Part shown: one piece after another, positions 41,473 through 47,206 of the stretch
Position numbering within the stretch: the first letter of the stretch is position 1
Layout: each line of letters begins with the position of its first letter
Assembly (NCBI GenBank): GCA_015488685.1
Contig: WFNH01000029.1
Coordinates: 1-47,206, forward strand
Length of the DNA stretch: 47,206 nucleotides
Reading direction: 5' to 3'
DNA from: Marinosulfonomonas sp.
GTDB taxonomy: Bacteria > Pseudomonadota > Alphaproteobacteria > Rhodobacterales > Rhodobacteraceae
The notes under the pieces: model-generated
The model's input: only the letters and a program-made list of their open reading frames with translations
Databases searched by the model: none
Told to the model about the DNA's origin: nothing
Position numbers and translations under genes: made by a program

Positions 41473-42378
41473 ATGCCAACCTATACCGACCAGGCTTTGG
41501 GAAGTAATTTTGACCCCGGCAATCCTCCGAGTTTGTCTGCGACTGTGAATGTTATTACAATCACAATGAATGACGCTGATGGTGACGGGTTTTTGTCTGC
41601 CAACGGATCCGATCAGATCAATGGCAGCAATATTACAGCCGTCTGGGTTGGCGATACGGTTACTATTGGCGGTGTCCAGATCACGGGTGTTACCTTCTAC
41701 ACTGCTGATGGGTCTCGCTATTTCTCACCGATTGATGGCACGGCTTTTCCACATGCGCCGGTTACGGTTACGTCTACAACCTATGTTACCAACAGCACGC
41801 AGGTTGCTGTCGGTGATCTTGGCCCCCCCTGCTTTGTGGCCGGCAGCCGTATTTCCACCCCTGATGGTTTGGTTGCTGTCGAGGAATTGGCCGTTGGCGA
41901 TCTGGTTCTGACCAAAGACCACGGTGCGCAGCCGATCCGCTGGATCGGACAGCGTAAGACGGGCGGGCGGGGCAAATTTGCGCCGGTTCTGATCAAGCAA
42001 GGGGCGCTGGGGAATGACCGTGATTTGCGTGTCTCGCCGCAGCACCGGATGCTGTTGACATGCTGGAAGGCCGAATTGCTGTTTGGCGAGGACGAGGTGC
42101 TATGCGCTGCCGTTAACCTGTTGAACGATTGCACAATTCTGCGTGATCCTTGTGACGAGGTGCAGTATTTCCATCTGATGTTCGACGCCCATGAGGTGAT
42201 CTTTGCCGAAGGCGCCGCAAGCGAGAGTTTTCTGGTTGGCGAATATCTGTGCGGCGACAACACCGCACTGTTGAACGAGTTGGAAGAACTGTTCCCCGGG
42301 ATTGCCGAAAACACGGCGCAGAAAATACCCGCCAGACGGATTGCCCGCGGGTTCGAAGCGGCGGCATTGGCCAGCTAG
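41473..42378 (+). CDS. Hint-domain protein 2 (Hedgehog/intein fold)
   Basis: The 301-residue protein has an N-terminal domain (1-115) and a Hint_2-type domain starting at C120 (CFVAGSRISTPDGLVAVEELAVGD). Further Hint landmarks are QPIRWIGQRK, LRVSPQHRMLL and EVQYFHLMFDAHEVIFAEGAASES. The N-terminal part has a calcium-loop-like DADGDGFLS (34-42) and the segment TFYTADGSRYFSPIDGTAF, which aligns with Hint protein 1. There is no signal peptide. Its cysteine stands at the same residue number as in Hint protein 1. A perfect hairpin precedes the gene. Whether it self-processes is unknown. Confidence 0.87.
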   Translation: MPTYTDQALGSNFDPGNPPSLSATVNVITITMNDADGDGFLSANGSDQINGSNITAVWVGDTVTIGGVQITGVTFYTADGSRYFSPIDGTAFPHAPVTVTSTTYVTNSTQVAVGDLGPPCFVAGSRISTPDGLVAVEELAVGDLVLTKDHGAQPIRWIGQRKTGGRGKFAPVLIKQGALGNDRDLRVSPQHRMLLTCWKAELLFGEDEVLCAAVNLLNDCTILRDPCDEVQYFHLMFDAHEVIFAEGAASESFLVGEYLCGDNTALLNELEELFPGIAENTAQKIPARRIARGFEAAALAS

Positions 42379-42426
42379 GATTGGCTTATTTTGCGTCAAG
42401 TGGGAAAAACGCGCTTGCGTTCCCCG

Positions 42427-42759
42427 TTACATGGAGAAGGACGTGCCACAGCCGCAGCTGCTGGTTGCGTTCGGGTTGTCGATGACAAACCGCGCGCCAA
42501 TCAATTCATCGGAAAAATCGATCACGGCGTTGGACAAAAACGGCAGGGACACCTCGTCCACCACCACCTTTTGTCCGGCCCCCTCGATCACCAGATCGCC
42601 CTCGGCCACCTCGTCCAGCGTGATTTCATACTGAAAACCGGAACAGCCGCCACCCTCGACCGCGACGCGCAGCACTTTGGCGTCGCTCCCATCGTTGATC
42701 TCGGCCAGCCGTGCAAAGGCGCGGTCGGTGACTTTGGGGGGTAGGGTTAGGTCCATCAT
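42427..42759 (-). CDS. A-type iron-sulfur cluster carrier (ErpA/IscA family)
   Basis: The protein, 110 residues if started at ATG 42759 (MMDLTLPPK), carries Fe-S clusters to target enzymes. Three cysteines are in the family positions: GGGCSGFQYEI (one) and the C-terminal SCGCGTSF (two). The frame is open further upstream with ATGs at 42780 and 42798, which would add non-conserved residues, so the start is uncertain. It is divergent from dgt, with only 77 bases between the chosen starts. Confidence 0.9.
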   Translation of the reverse strand: MMDLTLPPKVTDRAFARLAEINDGSDAKVLRVAVEGGGCSGFQYEITLDEVAEGDLVIEGAGQKVVVDEVSLPFLSNAVIDFSDELIGARFVIDNPNATSSCGCGTSFSM

Positions 42760-42836
42760 GGTGAAATCGTCCCGTTTCATTCCTGTTTGAACTGACATAT
42801 AAGCATTCCAACCAATGGCGACAACAGGCAGGGGAC

Positions 42837-43973
42837 ATGCTTGAGAAATACGCATCCATTCCGGCCGATACGCGCGGACGGCTATATCCGGAAGAAGAAA
42901 GCGCGTTTCGATCGTGTTTTCAACGTGATCGCGACCGGATCATCCATGCCTCGGCATTCCGGCGGCTAAAACACAAAACGCAGGTTTTTGTCGAACACGA
43001 AGGCGATTATTTTCGCACCCGCTTGACCCATTCGATCGAGGTGGCGCAAGTGGCCCGCACGATTGCGGGCGCGCTGGGGCTAAATGGCGAATTGACCGAA
43101 GCGGTGGCGCTGGCGCATGATCTGGGGCACACGCCGTTCGGCCACACCGGTGAAGACGCGCTGGCCGACTGCATGGCGCCCTATGGCGGTTTTGACCACA
43201 ACGCACAGGCCATCCGCATCGTCACATCGCTGGAACGCCATTACGCCGAATGGGACGGGCTGAACCTGACGTGGGAGACGCTGGAGGCATTGGCCAAACA
43301 CAACGGCCCCGTAACGGGTGATTTGCCCTATGCGCTGGCCGAATACAACGCCCGCCATGATCTGGAGCTGGAAACCTATGCCAGCGCCGAGGCACAAGTG
43401 GCGGCCTTGGCTGATGATATTGCCTATAATAACCATGACTTGCAGGACGGACTTCGTGCAGAACTGTTCACCGATGATGACATCCGCGCCCTGCCGATTA
43501 TTGGTGCGTGTTACGCCGAGGTCGATGCGCTTTATCCCGATTTGGGCAGTTACCGGCGCCGTCACGAGGCTCTGCGCCGGGTGTTCGGGGTGATGGTTTC
43601 GGATGTTATCAACGAAAGCCGCCATTTGATTGCCGCGCTTGATCCGCAGCAGGTCGAGGATGTGCGCGCGGCCAAAGCGCCTGTGGTGCAGTTTTCCGCG
43701 CCGCTCTGGGCGGATCTGAAGGAAATTCGCGCCTTTCTGTTTGCCCGCATGTATCGCGCACCCAGTGTGGTTAAGATGCGTGAACGGGTCACTGGCGTGG
43801 TGATGGACCTGTTTCCACTATACCTGTCACAGCCCGAACATCTGCCCCGCCACTGGAAGGGCGATATTGCTGCCGCCACAGACCAGACCGCGCTGGCCCG
43901 TGTGGTGGCGGATTATATTGCCGGCATGACCGACCGCTTTGCCTTGCAGGAACATGAACGGTTAATCGGATAG
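42837..43973 (+). CDS. dgt: Deoxyguanosinetriphosphate triphosphohydrolase-like protein
   Basis: The 378-residue HD-domain hydrolase contains the metal site H65 ([12 protein letters not shown]), H94-D95 ([13 protein letters not shown]) and a later aspartate in [14 protein letters not shown]. These enzymes hydrolyse dNTPs, releasing triphosphate. The AGGCAGGGG site precedes the ATG. It starts a probable operon with argS, a SPOR protein gene and nagZ, an order I recall from other Rhodobacteraceae. The strict substrate preference is not readable. Confidence 0.93.
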   Translation: MLEKYASIPADTRGRLYPEEESAFRSCFQRDRDRIIHASAFRRLKHKTQVFVEHEGDYFRTRLTHSIEVAQVARTIAGALGLNGELTEAVALAHDLGHTPFGHTGEDALADCMAPYGGFDHNAQAIRIVTSLERHYAEWDGLNLTWETLEALAKHNGPVTGDLPYALAEYNARHDLELETYASAEAQVAALADDIAYNNHDLQDGLRAELFTDDDIRALPIIGACYAEVDALYPDLGSYRRRHEALRRVFGVMVSDVINESRHLIAALDPQQVEDVRAAKAPVVQFSAPLWADLKEIRAFLFARMYRAPSVVKMRERVTGVVMDLFPLYLSQPEHLPRHWKGDIAAATDQTALARVVADYIAGMTDRFALQEHERLIG

Positions 43974-44101
43974 CCGTGGGCAAAAACTTTTATGCCTCCG
44001 GCAGGGATATTTGTGGAACAAAGATGGACAAGGGGCGCTTGAATGTTGACCTTGCCGTCTGCCATGCTAAACCCGCGTCCAACCCTTTCAAGGACAAGAA
44101 G

Positions 44102-45847
44102 ATGAACCTGTTTACTGATATTCGTGTGCTGGTGATCGACAGCCTGACTGCACTGCAATCCGAAGGCGCGCTGCCCGAGGGGCTGGATTTTGCCAATGTC
44201 ACGGTCGAGCCACCACGCGATGCAGCGCATGGCGACATGGCGACCAATGCGGCGATGGTGCTGGCCAAGCCTGCCAAGATGAAGCCGCGCGATATTGCCG
44301 AGGCACTGGCGGCAAAGCTGCTGGAAGATGCGCGGGTTGAGGTGGCCGAAGTGGCCGGCCCCGGATTTCTGAACATGCGCCTTTCCCCTGATCTATGGCG
44401 CGGTGTGATCGGGGCTGCGCTGGCGCAGGGGTGCGATTTTGGCCGCTCGGACATGGGGCAGGGGCGCAAGGTGAATGTGGAATTTGTGTCCGCCAACCCG
44501 ACCGGTCCTTTGCATGTGGGCCACACGCGGGGCGCTGTGTTTGGCGACGCGCTGGCCGCCCTACTGGATTTCGCGGGCCATGATGTGACGCGGGAATATT
44601 ATATCAACGATGGCGGCGCACAGGTCGATGTGCTGGCGCGCTCGGTCTTTGAGCGGTATCGCGAGGCGTGCGGGTTGACGCCGGAAATTGCCGAAGGGCT
44701 GTATCCGGGCGATTATCTGGTGCCGGTCGGGCAGGCGCTAAAGGACAAGGTGGGTGACAGCCTGCTGGACAAGGGCGAACAGTTCTGGCTGGAAGAAGTG
44801 CGCGAATTTGCCACCGAAAAGATGATGCAGATGATCCGCGAGGATCTGGCGTCTTTGGGTGTGGAAATGGATGTTTTCTTTTCGGAAAAGTCGCTTTACG
44901 GCTCGGGCCGGATCGAGGCAACACTTGAAGAACTGGACGCTAAGGGATTGATTTACGAGGGAACATTGCCCCCGCCCAAAGGCAAGCCAGATGAGGATTG
45001 GGAGCCGCGCGAGCAAACCCTGTTCAAATCGACAGACCATGGCGATGACGTGGACCGGCCGGTGAAGAAATCCGATGGCGGCTGGACCTATTTCGCCCCC
45101 GACATCGCCTATCACTATGACAAGGTGCAGCGCGGGTTTGATGAATTGATCGACGTGTTTGGCGCCGATCATGGCGGCTATGTCAAGCGGATGAAGGCCG
45201 CCGTTTCGGCCTTGTCGGACGGCAAGGTGCCGCTGGACATCAAACTGTGCCAATTGGTGCGGCTGTTCAAGGACGGCCAGCCGTTCAAAATGTCCAAACG
45301 GGCCGGAAATTTTGTTACGCTGCGCGAGGTGGTCGATCTGGTTGGCCCAGATGTGACCCGTTTTGTGATGCTGACCCGCAAGAACGACGCGCCGCTGGAT
45401 TTCGATTTTTCCAAGGTGCTGGAGCAGTCCAAGGACAATCCGGTGTTTTATGTGCAATACGCCAGCGCGCGTATCCATTCGGTTCTGCGCAAAGCGCGTG
45501 ATGCGGGGATTGCGGTGGATGATACCACTCTGACAGACGCCGATCTGTCGCTTTTGGCGCATGAGGCCGAGATGGCCGTAGTGAAAAAGCTGGCCGAATG
45601 GCCGCGTCTGGTGGAAATCGCCGCCCGCACGAACGAGCCGCACAGGGTGGCGTTTTACCTGTATGAACTGGCCGGTGAATTCCATGCGCTGTGGAATCGC
45701 GGCAATGATTTGCCCGATCTTCGGTTCCTGCAAGAGGGTGACTCGTCCGCCACACAGGCGAAAATTGCCCTGATTCGTTCCGTTTCTATTGTTATTTCCG
45801 CCGGTCTTGGTATTCTGGGCGTAACACCGGCCAAAGAAATGCGCTGA
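44102..45847 (+). CDS. argS: Arginyl-tRNA synthetase
   Basis: The 581-residue class I synthetase starts at ATG 44102 ([11 protein letters not shown]) rather than further upstream in the same frame, where the sequence is not family-like. It has an N-terminal Add-1-like domain, [14 protein letters not shown] with HVGH at 138-141, a KMSKR motif at about 396-400, and the DALR anticodon-binding C-terminus ([35 protein letters not shown]). It attaches arginine to tRNA-Arg. It follows dgt by 128 bases. Confidence 0.96.
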   Translation: MNLFTDIRVLVIDSLTALQSEGALPEGLDFANVTVEPPRDAAHGDMATNAAMVLAKPAKMKPRDIAEALAAKLLEDARVEVAEVAGPGFLNMRLSPDLWRGVIGAALAQGCDFGRSDMGQGRKVNVEFVSANPTGPLHVGHTRGAVFGDALAALLDFAGHDVTREYYINDGGAQVDVLARSVFERYREACGLTPEIAEGLYPGDYLVPVGQALKDKVGDSLLDKGEQFWLEEVREFATEKMMQMIREDLASLGVEMDVFFSEKSLYGSGRIEATLEELDAKGLIYEGTLPPPKGKPDEDWEPREQTLFKSTDHGDDVDRPVKKSDGGWTYFAPDIAYHYDKVQRGFDELIDVFGADHGGYVKRMKAAVSALSDGKVPLDIKLCQLVRLFKDGQPFKMSKRAGNFVTLREVVDLVGPDVTRFVMLTRKNDAPLDFDFSKVLEQSKDNPVFYVQYASARIHSVLRKARDAGIAVDDTTLTDADLSLLAHEAEMAVVKKLAEWPRLVEIAARTNEPHRVAFYLYELAGEFHALWNRGNDLPDLRFLQEGDSSATQAKIALIRSVSIVISAGLGILGVTPAKEMR

Positions 45848-45886
45848 TAACAAGTGCCTTGGCTGCGTGGGTATGAGCAGTAACTT

Positions 45887-46987
45887 ATGACCGACCCCGG
45901 CAAAATCAGGGGCGGCAGTGAGGCAAAAATGGCGGATATCGAGTTTGGCGGTGCAATGGATGCGCCGCAGCGGGCAAGTGATTCAGGGAAATTTACCAAG
46001 CTGGTCAACGGGGCAGGCGCCCTTATGTCAGTGGCCTTGGTCGTCGGGATCGGCGTTTGGGGCTACAGGTTGCTGGTGCGCGATGTAACCGGCGTGCCGG
46101 TGGTGCGCGCGCTGGAAGGGCCGATGCGGGTTGCACCGGAAAATCCGGGTGGTGAACCTGCCGCAAATCAGGGCCTTGCCGTGAACCGTGTGCAGTCCGA
46201 TGGCGTGGCCCAACCTGTGCCCGATCGCCTGGTGCTGGCCCCGGCCGCAGCCGGTATCAGGCAGGATGATCCGGCAGGACTGCGCCGCCCTGTGCCTGCG
46301 CCTCGCGTTGAATCTACACCGATGACAGAATCTGCAGACGCCGATGCAATCCCGGAGACAGGCAGCGAAATTACCGCCCCTGCCTTACTGACCGAGACTC
46401 TGCCTGCGCCGGATTTACCTGCGACCGTAAGTGATGGAAATGGTGTTGTCGTGGCAGCCGCTGACCCAACCACGGATCAACCCTCGGCCACCGATGCAGC
46501 GGTTGCCGAAGCGCTGGCGCTGGCAGATAAATTGTCGGAAGGTGTCGAGCCATTGGGCGAAGTTGCCCCCGACACCGCGCACCTATCTGTAATTTCGGCG
46601 GATGTTCCGGGTGTGGTGCGCTCACCCCGCCCGCTATCGCGACCGGCAAGTCTGGATACAACAGCTCCTGAACCCACGGCCCCGCAACAGGTTGCTTCGG
46701 CATCTGCCAAGGATGTCGATCCGAACAGCATTCCCGCGGGCACGCGATTGGCGCAACTGGGGGCCTTTGAAACCCCCGAGATCGCCAAACAGGAATGGGA
46801 CCGGCTGTACAGCCGTTTCACCGATTACCTGCAAGGTAAATCACGGGTGATCCAGAAGGCCGAAAGCGGCGGGCGCACCTTCTATCGTTTGCGGGCGATG
46901 GGGTTTGACGATCTGTCCGACGCGCGGCGGTTCTGTTCAGCGCTGTTAGCCGAAAACGCCGCCTGTATCCCCGTCAAGGTTCGCTAG
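45887..46987 (+). CDS. SPOR-domain membrane protein
   Basis: The 366-residue protein (or 352 if started at ATG 45929) has a short cytoplasmic N-terminus, one transmembrane segment (about 43-66: GALMSVALVVGIGVWGYRLLV), a long low-complexity Pro/Ala/Asp/Glu-rich periplasmic region (70-285) and a C-terminal SPOR domain (about 288-364: GTRLAQLGAFETPEIAKQEWDRLYSRF ... FYRLRAMGFDDLSDARRFCSALL). SPOR domains bind denuded peptidoglycan glycan at division sites. The downstream nagZ gene also acts on peptidoglycan. Confidence 0.88.
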   Translation: MTDPGKIRGGSEAKMADIEFGGAMDAPQRASDSGKFTKLVNGAGALMSVALVVGIGVWGYRLLVRDVTGVPVVRALEGPMRVAPENPGGEPAANQGLAVNRVQSDGVAQPVPDRLVLAPAAAGIRQDDPAGLRRPVPAPRVESTPMTESADADAIPETGSEITAPALLTETLPAPDLPATVSDGNGVVVAAADPTTDQPSATDAAVAEALALADKLSEGVEPLGEVAPDTAHLSVISADVPGVVRSPRPLSRPASLDTTAPEPTAPQQVASASAKDVDPNSIPAGTRLAQLGAFETPEIAKQEWDRLYSRFTDYLQGKSRVIQKAESGGRTFYRLRAMGFDDLSDARRFCSALLAENAACIPVKVR

Positions 46988-47206
46988 GTGGCAGGGCAGG
47001 GCGCCTACATATTTGGCTGTGCCGGTGAACGCCTGACCGCCGACGAGGCTGCGTTTTTCCGTGATGTGAACCCCTGGGGTTTTATCCTGTTTGCCCGCAA
47101 CATCGACACCCCCCAGCAGCTAAAGCGGCTGACGGGGGATTTGCGCGACGCGGTGGGGCGGGACGCCGTGGTGACGATAGATCAGGAAGGCGGGCGGGTG
47201 GAGCGT
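46988..47206 (+). CDS. nagZ: Beta-N-acetylhexosaminidase NagZ, N-terminal fragment (cut by window edge)
   Basis: A GTG codon directly after the SPOR stop opens a frame that runs to the window edge (73 codons). The peptide has GCAGERLTADEAAFFRDVNPWGFILFARNI and VVTIDQEGGRVER, the glycoside hydrolase family 3 NagZ signature. NagZ removes N-acetylglucosamine from muropeptides in cell-wall recycling. The catalytic histidine and aspartate lie beyond the window. Confidence 0.93.
   Translation, partial: MAGQGAYIFGCAGERLTADEAAFFRDVNPWGFILFARNIDTPQQLKRLTGDLRDAVGRDAVVTIDQEGGRVER

Noticed and set aside
44738-45853. 371-codon open frame antisense to argS
   Set aside because: It overlaps the motif-bearing argS throughout and has no recognisable domain.

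Overview
The window looks like a chromosomal segment of an alphaproteobacterium of the Rhodobacteraceae (Roseobacter group). This rests on gene content and order known from that family: divergent fabI/pdxH; a cold-shock/DUF192/tRNA-Pro/class II ribonucleotide reductase block; glnE followed by RSP_2647- and RSP_2648-type genes and a cysteine-poor DksA; a dgt-argS-SPOR-nagZ run; Hint-domain proteins; and a TRAP transporter with its own two-component system. There are no insertion sequences, phage genes, CRISPR arrays or rRNA genes. Both ends cut a gene (an aminotransferase at the left, nagZ at the right).

Layout. 1-2.3 kb (minus strand): a PLP aminotransferase (partial), gpt, a LysE-type exporter and fabI. 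2.3-8.5 kb (plus): pdxH, a double cold-shock-domain protein, a DUF192 protein, tRNA-Pro(UGG), then the B12-dependent ribonucleotide reductase nrdJ behind a 530-base non-coding stretch with a candidate promoter and paired NrdR-like boxes. 8.6-11.7 kb: a relatively AT-rich quorum-sensing island (a LuxR-like protein without a DNA-binding domain, a full LuxR and a LuxI), which runs tail to tail into an ECF sigma factor gene that is divergent from a secreted EF-hand protein. 11.7-14.3 kb: ilvI-ilvN (minus strand) with promoter, leader peptide and attenuator hairpin. 14.6-15.8 kb: a small unknown gene and Hint protein 1. 15.8-23.0 kb: cupin, response regulator and Cache-domain histidine kinase, divergent from a three-gene TRAP transporter with enlarged membrane subunits.

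23-37 kb: housekeeping and conserved-hypothetical genes: bpt, DUF2852, a YbaK-type deacylase, an NTF2-like protein, glnE, an rRNA methyltransferase, a PIN protein, a periplasmic rhodanese, an M48 protease, a CoxE-type VWA protein, a 55-residue membrane protein, a DUF2927 lipoprotein, a GNAT acetyltransferase, a small secreted Cys-rich protein, a MoxR ATPase and dksA. 37-42 kb: FAD monooxygenase, TfoX-like protein, FadL-type porin, metal chaperone, xth and Hint protein 2. 42.4-47.2 kb: an A-type Fe-S carrier (minus), then dgt, argS, a SPOR protein and nagZ.

How parts may work together: the LuxI/LuxR pair with the DNA-binding-less LuxR suggests quorum sensing with a built-in competitor. The Cache kinase and its regulator probably control the adjacent TRAP importer of a small organic acid. 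The ilv leader couples operon transcription to the charging of branched-chain tRNAs. The MoxR ATPase and VWA protein probably form a chaperone pair although their genes are about 2.6 kb apart. Two Hint proteins 26 kb apart share an uncharacterised N-terminal domain and carry the Hint cysteine at the same residue number.
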